Positions 1-6,026 of a stretch of DNA of 13,483 bases are shown here, piece after piece. The stretch spans positions 1 through 13,483 of the forward strand of contig CAUBUJ010000034.1 in NCBI GenBank assembly GCA_958439155.1. Reading direction: 5' to 3'. Position numbers and translations under genes: made by a program. Each line of letters starts with the position of its first letter. Position 1 is the stretch's first letter. This DNA comes from an uncultured Veillonellaceae bacterium. GTDB taxonomy: Bacteria > Bacillota > Negativicutes > Veillonellales > Dialisteraceae. The notes beneath the pieces are model-generated. The model worked only from the letters and a program-made list of their open reading frames with translations. It was not told where the DNA came from and made no database searches.

Positions 1-712
1 GGGCTTCTACCCAGGCGTGGGTGACGCCTTCTCCGGGAATGAGGCCGACGATGTAGCGCGCCGGAATGTGGAAATGGCGGAGGAGGGAGATCATGATGTG
101 GGAGTAGTCCTGGCAGACCCCTTTTCCCAGGCGCAGGGCCGCTTCGGCGCTGGTGTGGATGTCGGTGGCGCCGGGGGTGTAGGTCATGCGCTTCCACACC
201 CAGTGCATGAGCATTTCCGCCATGTGGAAATCATTGTCTTTCCTCGGGAGGGACCGGGCCGCCGCGAGGAGTTCGCTTCCAGGGCGGGTGAAGGTGGACT
301 GGGCGCCGTAGATGAGGGAGCGCATCCGGTCAAGGGAGGGCAGCGGATCTGTATTGGTTTCCACTTCTCCTTTGACGGTGATTTCCAACTGGTCATGCGG
401 TTCCTGGAGAATGCATGAGGCGGCGGGATTCTGGAAAGGGTCTGTACTGTATGAGAGGACCGCTGCGGGAGAGAGGGTAACAGCCATCGATTTGACCCGC
501 TGCGACGGGGAGGGCCTTGGGAAACAGCGCAGGTAGAGGTGATGTTTTGTGATTTCTTCTCCGTAGGTGAATTTGGCGGAGTAGGTGAAGCGAAGTGTTT
601 TTATAGGAAATGCCTCCTTGCATGGGGGAAGTTGAGATAAGCGCGCAAAGTACAGGGGGTCCTTTTCTATAGGGACATGGACGCCAGGCTCAGGAAGGGC
701 CGTCTGCCTCAT
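1..712 (-). CDS. Transglutaminase-like protein (COG1305 type), 3' end beyond window
   Basis: The gene runs off the left edge, so the C-terminus is missing. The N-terminal part matches the bacterial transglutaminase N-terminal beta domain: TLRFTYSAKFTYGEE, then a LYLRCFPRPSPSQRV segment. The core carries the catalytic cysteine in GVCQDYSH (Cys codon 113-115) and the histidine in THAWVEA (His codon 17-19). The third triad residue, Asp, would lie outside the window. The nearest canonical in-frame ATG is at 712, but it has no ribosome binding site and adds about 36 residues that resemble nothing in the family. A strong AAGGAGG at 613-619 points to the in-frame ATA at 602-604, where family homology begins, so the real start is probably there. 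In this cassette such proteins are thought to act as peptidases or amide-bond enzymes on the product of the ATP-grasp partner encoded just upstream. Family assignment is firm; the start and substrate are not. Confidence 0.85.
   Translation of the reverse strand, partial: MRQTALPEPGVHVPIEKDPLYFARLSQLPPCKEAFPIKTLRFTYSAKFTYGEEITKHHLYLRCFPRPSPSQRVKSMAVTLSPAAVLSYSTDPFQNPAASCILQEPHDQLEITVKGEVETNTDPLPSLDRMRSLIYGAQSTFTRPGSELLAAARSLPRKDNDFHMAEMLMHWVWKRMTYTPGATDIHTSAEAALRLGKGVCQDYSHIMISLLRHFHIPARYIVGLIPGEGVTHAWVEA
602..619 (-). promoter_or_regulatory. Strong RBS followed by a putative ATA start codon
   Basis: On the minus strand AAGGAGG (619-613) is followed after 8 nt by ATA (604-602), in frame with the transglutaminase. 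There is no ATG, GTG or TTG in this frame at a sensible distance. The ATG at 623 overlaps the RBS but is in another frame, which is lost to a stop near 393. Either a rare AUA start is used or an ATG was changed to ATA by mutation or sequence error. Confidence 0.55.
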
Positions 713-847
713 GGGCGGCGGGGCCCGCGGTCTGAGGCCTGAGGCGGATGGCACGATGCATTCCCGCACTTTCTCATACCTTGCGGTCTGTTTTTTCCAC
801 CGCTCCATATGACAGATCGTATGCCTTATGCCTTGACCGGAATTGCT

Positions 848-910
848 GACAGCCAACAACTGACAGCCAACAACTAACAGCCAACAGCTAACAGCCAACA
901 GCTAACAGCT
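848..910. repeat. 7-bp tandem repeat array, nine units of consensus RACARCY
   Basis: Exactly 63 bp divide into nine heptamers, all fitting RACARCY (for example GACAGCC, AACAACT, AACAGCT). At a higher level they form a 14-bp unit repeated four and a half times (848-861, 862-875, 876-889, 890-903, then 904-910). The array sits in the gap between the alpha-E gene and the transglutaminase gene and has no credible coding content. Arrays with the same period occur at 9911-9945, 10039-10073 and 13152-13179. Confidence 0.85.
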
Positions 911-917
911 TCCCCAA

Positions 918-964
918 CGGCACAGACAGAATCCGGCGAATGGGCGCCCTGTTTTGACATGCCG
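918..964. repeat. Imperfect nested inverted repeat after the alpha-E stop codon
   Basis: Three nested arm pairs are visible: CGGCA (918-922) with TGCCG (960-964), ACAG (926-929) with CTGT (949-952), and GGCG (935-938) with CGCC (945-948). It begins directly after the alpha-E stop on the minus strand and could fold in RNA, but no T run follows on the minus strand, so I do not call it a terminator. The rest of 713-964 holds the heptamer array and nothing else I recognise. Confidence 0.4.
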
Positions 965-1636
965 TTATAATATCACAACTTCATGGAGTGTGGAAAGGGC
1001 GAGGGGGCAGTCCGGGATGTCCGCGTCCATCTGGCGGGCCAGGTCGGCGAGGGCGTCTTCGTTTTTGTCGACGTCGCATTTCCGGAGACGGTTTTCGAAG
1101 CGGCGGAAGTCTTTTGCGAGGACTGGCAGCGGCTGGGAGAGGCGCAGGTCGATATCGAAACGCTCAAAATTTTTGCCCAGTTTTACAATGTCCCTGGTCA
1201 TTTCATCATCCACCGCATCTTCCAGGCACCCCCAGAAGGCGTAGATGTAGTCCACCCCATGCTGCAGGTAGAAAATGGGATCTTTCTGGTGGCCTCCTGC
1301 TTCGTCCAGGTCGTAGATGACCATCTGCAGGTAGGACAGGGTTTCCGAGCCGATGTATTCCCGCATGGTCATGGCGTTGGAGAAAGCGGCAGCAGCGCTG
1401 GCGGAGATAGAGAAAGGAAGGGACTTGTCAAAAGGAAATCGGCGGATGAAATCGTCTTTGTCGGTGAAAACATCAGGAATGCCCAGTTTGACGCAGAGCA
1501 TCTTGTAGCATTCTTCATCGCTGTCGATCATGCGGTCGAAGCTCGTCATGTAGAGCCGGATCAGGTCCTGGGTGCGCGCGGAATACCGGCCGAGCCAGAA
1601 AAGGCTGTCTATTTTTTCAAAGGAGAATATACCCAT
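965..1636 (-). CDS. Alpha-E domain protein (COG2307, DUF403)
   Basis: A protein of 223 residues. The N-terminus, FEKIDSLFWLGRYSARTQDL (residues 6-25), is the family signature in which a W-x-G-R-Y motif opens an all-helical domain. The rest is helix-rich, with no membrane segment or signal peptide. Usual family members are about 300 residues, so this is a short form. The ATG at 1636 lies inside the 3' end of the ATP-grasp gene (28-bp overlap), which indicates translational coupling; an AGGAGG lies at 1649-1654, somewhat far upstream. The family always travels with the circularly permuted ATP-grasp protein and often with a transglutaminase, as here. It is thought to assist or couple to amide-bond formation, but no biochemical activity is settled. 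Family call firm, function unknown. Confidence 0.9.
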   Translation of the reverse strand: MGIFSFEKIDSLFWLGRYSARTQDLIRLYMTSFDRMIDSDEECYKMLCVKLGIPDVFTDKDDFIRRFPFDKSLPFSISASAAAAFSNAMTMREYIGSETLSYLQMVIYDLDEAGGHQKDPIFYLQHGVDYIYAFWGCLEDAVDDEMTRDIVKLGKNFERFDIDLRLSQPLPVLAKDFRRFENRLRKCDVDKNEDALADLARQMDADIPDCPLALSTLHEVVIL

Positions 1637-2931
1637 GTGTCTTTGAAACCTCCTCCCTGAGAAGAATTAACGATGAAGGAATCAGGATCTCTGGAGAAAC
1701 GGGTGAGGCCGCTCTTCCAGACGGTGGTGGTGCTGCCGGTCACGACGAAGGCCCGGAGGTCCGCTTTGCGGGGAGATTTTTTGCCGTTTTCTACGATATC
1801 AATATCCCGGAACTGGATGATTTCCTGGGAAATGAAGCGCCGCGGATCTTCTTTCAAGAGGCGGATGAAATCGTCCCGTTTCTCTCCGGAGAGGCTCCGG
1901 CCGAATACGACGCCGTAGCCGCCTGCTTCGGACACGTCTTTGAAGACGAGATCGTCGAAATGTTCCAGTGAGTAGGCCATGTCTTCCGGATGGAGCAGCA
2001 GGTAGGTGGGGGCATTCCGCAGGATTGGATCTTCCCCGAGGTAGTACCGGATCATGTCCGGCACGAAGTAGTAAATGCCTTTGTCGTCAGCAGCGCCGTT
2101 GCCGGGAGCGTTCAGGATGGCTACATGGCCTTTGCGGTACGCGTCGAAGAGGCCGGGCACGCCGATGAGGGAATCCGGAAGGAAAGCGAAAGGATCCAGA
2201 TATTCATCAGAAATGCGGCGGTAAATGGCGCCGACCTGGCATTTCTTCCCATTGTATTCCGCGTAGTAGACCCGGTCATTTTCGCAGAAGAGATCATTGC
2301 CCGAGGCGAGGACGGCTCCTGTTTTTTCCGCCAGGTAGGAATGCTCGAAATAGGCAGAATTGTACCGGCCCGGCGTCAAAATCACGTTGATGCCTCCTGT
2401 ATTCACATGGTCCATGGCGGCACGGAGAAGACCGGCGTAGTCCCTGTTGTCTTCCAGATGATTTTCCTGGAAAGTGGCAGGGCTCGCCCGGCGGCAGAGA
2501 TCGCGGGCGATCATGGGATAGGACGCGCCGGAGGGAATGCGCAGATTGTCTTCCAGAATGAACCATTCCCCGTTTTCCGCCTGCACCAGGTCAATGCCGG
2601 AAATGTGAGAATAAATCCCCTTTGGCGGGGCGACACCGTCGCACTGGGGAAGGTATCCTTTTGAGGAGAAGACGAATTCTTCTGGAATGACGCCGTCCCG
2701 GAGGATCTGTTTCTTCCCATATACATCGGCGAGAAATGCGTTCAGTGCGGTGACCCGCTGGGCAAGGCCCCGGGAGAGTGTCTCAAATTCACCGGCGCTG
2801 ATCCGGCGGGGAATCACATCAAAAGGGAAGAGCTGCTCATGGAAGACGCCGTTCTTGTAGAGCCCGAAGCGCACACCGTATCGGGCAAGAAGGGCATTGA
2901 TTTCTTTCTGGTGCGCAAATAATTCATGCAA
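1609..2931 (-). CDS. Circularly permuted ATP-grasp protein (COG2308, DUF404/DUF407)
   Basis: A cytoplasmic protein of 440 residues with the full series of family motifs: LFPFDVIPRRI (34-44), GLAQRVTALNAFLADVYG (55-72), ILEDNLRIPSGASYP (125-139), NAPGNGAADDKGIYYFVPD (274-292), FKDVSEAGGYGVVFG (330-344), and ADLRAFV (390-396) with VNSSQGGGFKDTWV near the C-terminus. These supply the nucleotide- and metal-binding residues of an amidoligase-type ATP-grasp fold. The start is TTG at 2931, supported by GAGGTG at 2939-2944 with 7-nt spacing; the nearby ATG at 2927 is out of frame. It heads an operon with the alpha-E gene and probably the transglutaminase. Comparative genomics of the family (Iyer, Aravind and colleagues on amidoligases) proposes synthesis of a peptide or peptide tag; the substrate is unknown. 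The N-terminus is slightly shorter than usual. Confidence 0.92.
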   Translation of the reverse strand: MHELFAHQKEINALLARYGVRFGLYKNGVFHEQLFPFDVIPRRISAGEFETLSRGLAQRVTALNAFLADVYGKKQILRDGVIPEEFVFSSKGYLPQCDGVAPPKGIYSHISGIDLVQAENGEWFILEDNLRIPSGASYPMIARDLCRRASPATFQENHLEDNRDYAGLLRAAMDHVNTGGINVILTPGRYNSAYFEHSYLAEKTGAVLASGNDLFCENDRVYYAEYNGKKCQVGAIYRRISDEYLDPFAFLPDSLIGVPGLFDAYRKGHVAILNAPGNGAADDKGIYYFVPDMIRYYLGEDPILRNAPTYLLLHPEDMAYSLEHFDDLVFKDVSEAGGYGVVFGRSLSGEKRDDFIRLLKEDPRRFISQEIIQFRDIDIVENGKKSPRKADLRAFVVTGSTTTVWKSGLTRFSRDPDSFIVNSSQGGGFKDTWVYSPLKK

Positions 2932-2949
2932 AATCGGTCACCTCACAAA

Positions 2950-2980
2950 GGAAAGGAGTTTTTATTTTTATAGCCTTTCC
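2950..2980 (-). promoter_or_regulatory. Hairpin in the leader just upstream of the ATP-grasp RBS
   Basis: Perfect 7-bp arms GGAAAGG (2950-2956) and CCTTTCC (2974-2980) enclose a 17-nt AT-rich loop. It lies between the leader terminator and the GAGGTG ribosome binding site of the ATP-grasp gene, so it may shape translation or protect the processed 5' end. Confidence 0.45.
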
Positions 2981-2982
2981 AG

Positions 2983-3022
2983 AAAAACAAAAAGAACGGC
3001 GATAGGGATGACCGCCGTTCTT
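2983..3022 (-). terminator. Intrinsic terminator inside the ATP-grasp operon leader (putative attenuator)
   Basis: On the minus strand a perfect 10-bp stem (arms 3013-3022 and 2992-3001, sequence AAGAACGGCG and complement) with an 11-nt loop is followed by T4-G-T5. It lies downstream of the predicted operon promoter and about 50 bp upstream of the first gene. The preceding dps gene has its own terminator at 3140-3171, so this one would act mainly on transcripts started at 3065-3094. A small hairpin CCTGT/ACAGG (3030-3046) precedes it. Confidence 0.7.
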
Positions 3023-3064
3023 CCGCGTACCTGTTCATAACACAGGCTTTATGTACTTACCTAT

Positions 3065-3094
3065 ATTATATAAGATGGAAGGGAAATTGCGCAA
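3065..3094 (-). promoter_or_regulatory. Predicted promoter of the ATP-grasp/alpha-E operon
   Basis: A perfect TATAAT -10 on the minus strand (3070-3065) is preceded after 18 bp by a weak TTGCGC -35 (3094-3089). Transcription would start near 3058 and run through the terminator hairpin before reaching the gene. Confidence 0.5.
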
Positions 3095-3139
3095 TAGGGA
3101 AAGGACAGGAAATGACCATAGATCAGGAAAAGGACCAAG

Positions 3140-3171
3140 CGAAAACGCCGCCTTTTGAAAAGCGGCGCTTT
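3140..3171 (-). terminator. Terminator of dps
   Basis: On the minus strand the arms CGCCGC (3167-3162) and GCGGCG (3151-3146) flank an AT-rich loop and are followed by TTTTCG. It lies 45 bp past the dps stop codon. Confidence 0.65.
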
Positions 3172-3214
3172 CATAGGAGAGAGGAAAGATTTCAAAAAAA
3201 GGAAATGACCGGTC

Positions 3215-3667
3215 TTACTTGCTGTGGGCGCATCCTGCCAGAGACGCTCTCAGGAACCAGAGCTGTTTCTTGTAGTATGCCAGGTGGTCTTCGAGGAGGT
3301 TCACCCATTCGAAGTCGCCTTCCGCATCCGCTTCTTTGCGGATCGCCAGCGCCAGATCAGTAAGGATCTGCAGGTCTTCCTGGAGAATCTGGAAAGCTTC
3401 TCTGGTGGTGAAGTCTTTCGAATCATATTCCTTTACCGTCGCCGCGGCGAGGTAGTCAGAATACTTCACCTGCGGATAGAGACCCTGCATTTTCAGGAGC
3501 TCCGCCGCTGCATCGTAGTATTCGAAAAGTTCGTCATATACGTCTTCCAGGAATTTGTGCACTGCCGGGAAATTGGTGCCGGTCACGTTGAAGTGGAGAT
3601 TGTGTACCTGACCGTTCAGGATAGCCAGATTGGCGATGTAGGTGTTGATTTTGGATACGTTATTCAT
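3215..3667 (-). CDS. dps: Dps-family ferritin-like DNA-protection protein
   Basis: A cytoplasmic protein of 150 residues, the usual size for a miniferritin that forms dodecamers, oxidises Fe(II) with peroxide and stores the iron. The ferroxidase ligands are all present with exact family spacing: His25 and His37 (12 apart, in HNLHFNVTGTNFPAVH), Asp52 and Glu56 (in YYDAAAE). There is no long Lys-rich N-terminal tail, so direct DNA binding is uncertain. The ATG at 3667 has an AAGGAGG just upstream. It is a single-gene unit with its own promoter (3735-3762), an operator-like palindrome between promoter and RBS, and a terminator. Stress or iron control is likely, but the operator is not an obvious Fur or PerR box. 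Alternative names are MrgA or Dpr-like. Confidence 0.93.
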   Translation of the reverse strand: MNNVSKINTYIANLAILNGQVHNLHFNVTGTNFPAVHKFLEDVYDELFEYYDAAAELLKMQGLYPQVKYSDYLAAATVKEYDSKDFTTREAFQILQEDLQILTDLALAIRKEADAEGDFEWVNLLEDHLAYYKKQLWFLRASLAGCAHSK

Positions 3668-3704
3668 AGTAGTCCTCCTTGTGGGGAAATAAGAATTTGA
3701 TTCA

Positions 3705-3728
3705 ATAAATCGAATTTCTTCGATTTAT
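3705..3728. promoter_or_regulatory. Perfect 10-4-10 palindrome between dps promoter and RBS (putative operator)
   Basis: The arms ATAAATCGAA (3705-3714) and TTCGATTTAT (3719-3728) are perfect reverse complements separated by 4 bp. The site starts 6 bp downstream of the dps -10 box, covering the transcription start. Two more half-sites lie upstream of the -35. This is the arrangement expected of a repressor operator. Confidence 0.75.
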
Positions 3729-3734
3729 GTTTTT

Positions 3735-3762
3735 ATTATAGCACGGAAAAAAGGAAATGCAA
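3735..3762 (-). promoter_or_regulatory. dps promoter
   Basis: On the minus strand TTGCAT (3762-3757), a 16-bp spacer and a perfect TATAAT (3740-3735). The start point would fall next to the palindrome at 3705-3728. Confidence 0.75.
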
Positions 3763-3766
3763 CAGG

Positions 3767-3786
3767 TAAATCGAAAAAAATCGAAA
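3767..3786. promoter_or_regulatory. Two direct AAATCGAA half-sites upstream of the dps -35
   Basis: AAATCGAA occurs at 3768-3775 and again at 3778-3785, exactly 10 bp apart, that is one helical turn. The core equals one arm of the palindrome at 3705-3728, so the same regulator probably binds on both sides of the promoter. Confidence 0.55.
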
Positions 3787-3861
3787 TATTTTTTAAGGGA
3801 GGAAAAGGAGAAAGGGACGTGAAAGAAAGGCGGCGCTGTTTCGCGGTTTGACTGCCTGGTG

Positions 3862-3877
3862 CGCCTGCCGGCAGGCG
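3862..3877. repeat. Perfect 16-bp GC-rich palindrome
   Basis: CGCCTGCC at 3862-3869 is followed directly by its reverse complement GGCAGGCG at 3870-3877. It lies in the non-coding gap between the dps promoter region and the MarR terminator. It has no T run and no known role. Confidence 0.5.
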
Positions 3878-3913
3878 TGCCGTATTCCTTCCGCGTTTCT
3901 CCTTGTACGCATC

Positions 3914-3949
3914 AAAAAAGACGGGCCCTCTAAGGAAGAGTCCGTCTTT
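3914..3949 (-). terminator. Terminator of the MarR gene
   Basis: On the minus strand AAAGACGG (3949-3942) pairs with CCGTCTTT (3924-3917) and is followed by further T residues to 3914. It lies 9 bp past the stop codon and separates the regulator from dps. Confidence 0.8.
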
Positions 3950-3958
3950 CTATGTGTT

Positions 3959-4441
3959 CTATTTTCCTGTAGAAGAGAAGCCCAGATTTCTTTCAAGTTT
4001 TTCCATGATCAGCCGGAGCTGGCGTTTTTCTTCTGTGGTCACGCCGTCAAATATGTGCTGCTCTTCAGTGATCATTTCCGCAAAGGCTTTCGCGCAGAGC
4101 TCCTTTGTTTTTTGGGTGAGGGTGAGCCGGTACTTCCTGCCGTCTTCCGGATCTTTCTCTTTTTTGATCAGGTCCTTTTTGCACATATTCTGGATCAGCA
4201 CGGTAATGGTCGGATTGGACAGATGCATGCAGTCTTCCAATGTCTTCTGGGTGACAATATTCTTTTCATGATTGAAAAGATAGGCAATAACCAGCACCTG
4301 GCGCAGTGTCAGGTCATACTTGGAAAAGACCCGGTTGACCTGATTGGTGATGGCATGGTGAATATTGCCCATCATGAAAGACAGAAGGCCGTCTTCTGTG
4401 CCGAGAAAATCTGACGCGTTTAATATGGCATTATCGCTCAT
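3959..4441 (-). CDS. MarR-family transcriptional regulator
   Basis: A 160-residue protein with the winged helix-turn-helix layout of the family: dimerisation helices at both ends, a recognition region near QKTLEDCMHLSNPTITVLIQ (65-84), and the wing motif KDPEDGRKYRLTLT (96-109), which holds the conserved D-x-R. Cysteines at 71, 87 and 116 are not in the OhrR position near the N-terminus, so peroxide sensing of that type is not supported. The start at 4441 has a GGGGGA purine run just upstream; a longer version starting at 4510 would begin inside the predicted promoter. It is transcribed alone, toward dps. It could control itself through the palindrome at 4488-4505; there is no direct evidence that it controls dps. 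Confidence 0.9.
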   Translation of the reverse strand: MSDNAILNASDFLGTEDGLLSFMMGNIHHAITNQVNRVFSKYDLTLRQVLVIAYLFNHEKNIVTQKTLEDCMHLSNPTITVLIQNMCKKDLIKKEKDPEDGRKYRLTLTQKTKELCAKAFAEMITEEQHIFDGVTTEEKRQLRLIMEKLERNLGFSSTGK

Positions 4442-4481
4442 GGGAATCCCCCTTTGCGGAATCTGGAAATATACTTTACAT

Positions 4482-4510
4482 AGCATACTATAAAATGCGG
4501 TATAGGACAA
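4482..4510 (-). promoter_or_regulatory. MarR gene promoter with internal CTATA/TATAG palindrome
   Basis: On the minus strand TTGTCC (4510-4505), a 17-bp spacer and TATGCT (4487-4482). The spacer is occupied by CTATA (4488-4492), 8 bp, then TATAG (4501-4505), a candidate autoregulatory operator. Confidence 0.55.
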
Positions 4511-4562
4511 TAAGGGGACATCTATAAATCATAGAAGAAGGTATATTTTCACTTGTCCCCAG

Positions 4563-4812
4563 TTCTCCACAGAATTATCCACAACTGTTCACAGACTTAT
4601 GAACAACATTTGTATGAGAATGGAAAAGGCCGCGTAAAACCTATGGAAATTTCAATTGTCCACTGTAAATGTACACAGAAAAAAGTGAATAACTGTTAGT
4701 AACTTGGGCTCAGATTTTCTGACCTTCTGGAAAAAGCCTGTAAAACCGGGAAAAATTCTCTCTATTTTTCACAGTTTTCCTGTGGAATGGTGTGAATTTC
4801 TCCTGTGGATAA
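4563..4812. other. Cluster of DnaA-box-like sequences in a 640-bp gene-free region
   Basis: Three perfect matches to TTWTNCACA occur: TTATCCACA at 4575-4583 (+), TTTTTCACA at 4765-4773 (+) and TGTGGATAA at 4804-4812 (-). One-mismatch versions are TTCTCCACA (4563-4571) and TTATGAACA (4597-4605). Weaker versions lie at 4585-4593, 4656-4664, 4669-4677 and 4781-4799. A T-rich stretch follows at about 4829-4861. The flanking genes diverge from this region. It could be oriC or another DnaA-binding locus. No dnaA, dnaN or rpmH is in the window, and rough base-skew counts do not switch sign here as an origin would require. The rest of 4442-5085 contains only the promoters noted. Confidence 0.5.
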
Positions 4813-4985
4813 AAAGGAGTCTGTCCAGTTTTATGTATTTTGTCCGCATTTTTTGAAAATAAGGGAGAAAAAGCCCGTATAGATAAGAGACAGCCCTGTT
4901 TTTTCTGTTCACTGTCTGCGTACAACATGGGGCAGGGAAGGGGCGCTTCTTCTTTTTGCGAGATAGGACCATGACTATCCTCTAT

Positions 4986-5015
4986 GGAAAAGCTCTTTTC
5001 CTGGTATGGTACAAT
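4986..5015 (+). promoter_or_regulatory. Promoter of the DUF2156 gene overlapping a perfect palindrome
   Basis: TACAAT (5010-5015) is a good -10. The -35 position has no good hexamer but is covered by GGAAAAG (4986-4992), CT, CTTTTCC (4995-5001), a perfect inverted repeat. This suggests an activator or repressor site. Confidence 0.45.
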
Positions 5016-5085
5016 AAATTAGATTGAAATTTTTCTAAATATAGAAGCAGCATGCGGCGGAGCGCGTTTTTTGGAAGGAGACTCT

Positions 5086-5970
5086 ATGCTGGATTTTAAA
5101 CCATTCCGTATGGAAGATAAGGATTATATCAACAGTTTCTTCGGAGAGCATCATTACGAGCAGGCAGACTGCTCTTTTGACACTCTCTTTTTGTGGCAGC
5201 ACGCGTACGGCACCATGTGGGCTGTGGAAGACGGCGTGCTTTTCGTCCGCGCCGGCCGGGGGGATCAGGCGTATTTCATGCCGCCTTTTGCCGGAGAGGG
5301 CGCTCCCTTTTCCCGGGGCCTCGATATTGTGCGGGAAGAGCTCGCTGCGCTCGGCAAGCCTTTCATGATCAAAGGGGCCTCTCCCTGGGTGGTGGAGCAG
5401 ATCGAGAAGCTCCATCCGGGGAAGTATACCGTAAAGGAAGACCGGGACAATTGGGAATATATTTATAAGACCAGCGATATGATCAATCTTCCTGGGAAGA
5501 AATTCCGCATGAAGAAGAATCATCTCAATGGCTTTCTCCGGCAGTATCCGGATTACCAGTATGAACCGGTGACCCATGAGAATATGGATGAGGTCCGGGC
5601 GGCGCTGGCAGAATGGTTCGCCCGGCACGGTGATATTGAAGAGGAAGAGAAAGCGATCGACCTGAATTTCAAAAATTGGGACGCTCTCGGCACGAAAGGG
5701 GCGCTCATCCGGATTTATGGGAAAATTGAAGCGTTCACCACTGGGACGCTTCTCAATGAGCGGGTAGCCCATATTCATTTCGAGAAGGCCAATCCGGGGA
5801 TCCGCGGTCTCTACCAGGCGATTAACCGGGATTTCCTGATTCATGAATTTGCTGATACGGAATTTGTCAATCGCGAAGAAGATGTAGGCGTGCCGGGGCT
5901 CCGCCAGGCGAAGATGGAATACCATCCAGATCATTTCGCGGAAAAATACGACATTTCTCTGGCAGAATAA
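5086..5970 (+). CDS. DUF2156 protein (LPG-synthase C-terminal-like, COG4866)
   Basis: A protein of 294 residues resembling the Firmicutes DUF2156 family, which has a double GNAT-like fold related to the C-terminal domain of phosphatidylglycerol lysyltransferase (MprF). The N-terminal pattern FKPFRMEDKDYINSFF followed by SFDTLFLWQHAYG is typical, as are the KKFRMKKNHLNGFLRQYPDY segment in the middle and FEKANPGIRGLYQAINRDF toward the C-terminus. No membrane segments are present, so it is not a full MprF flippase-synthase. The substrate is unknown; transfer of an acyl or aminoacyl group is a family-based guess. The ATG at 5086 is chosen because AAGGAG at 5075-5080 sits 5 nt upstream; the alternative TTG at 5071 would overlap that RBS. 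It is closed by a terminator at 5980-6010, so it is mainly its own transcript. Confidence 0.85.
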   Translation: MLDFKPFRMEDKDYINSFFGEHHYEQADCSFDTLFLWQHAYGTMWAVEDGVLFVRAGRGDQAYFMPPFAGEGAPFSRGLDIVREELAALGKPFMIKGASPWVVEQIEKLHPGKYTVKEDRDNWEYIYKTSDMINLPGKKFRMKKNHLNGFLRQYPDYQYEPVTHENMDEVRAALAEWFARHGDIEEEEKAIDLNFKNWDALGTKGALIRIYGKIEAFTTGTLLNERVAHIHFEKANPGIRGLYQAINRDFLIHEFADTEFVNREEDVGVPGLRQAKMEYHPDHFAEKYDISLAE

Positions 5971-5979
5971 TGATAAAAA

Positions 5980-6010
5980 AGGAGGGCAGTGTTCTGTGCC
6001 TCCTGTTTTT
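5980..6010 (+). terminator. Terminator after the DUF2156 gene
   Basis: The arms AGGAGG (5980-5985) and CCTCCT (5999-6004), with an inner CAG/CTG pair, are followed by GTTTTT. Only 16 bp separate it from the next start codon, so the acetyltransferase could be reached by read-through. Confidence 0.75.
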
Positions 6011-6026
6011 ATGAAAGGAGCGTTTC

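Noticed and set aside
848..910. CRISPR-like array
   Set aside because: The unit is 7 or 14 bp with no spacers, and there are no cas genes; it is a plain tandem repeat.
2983..3046. Known riboswitch in the ATP-grasp leader
   Set aside because: The transcribed part before the terminator is only about 35-40 nt, too short for the common metabolite riboswitches or a T-box, and shows none of their conserved motifs.
3848..4414. Plus-strand open frame of 188 codons opposite the MarR gene
   Set aside because: It runs through the MarR terminator and coding region on the other strand and matches nothing; the MarR frame is clearly real.
4710..4972. Small minus-strand frames in the DnaA-box region
   Set aside because: They are short, AT-biased, without RBS, and overlap the DnaA-box-like sequences.
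5035..5934. Minus-strand open frame of 299 codons opposite the DUF2156 gene
   Set aside because: It is antisense to a gene with clear family motifs and a good RBS; no domain is visible in the antisense product.
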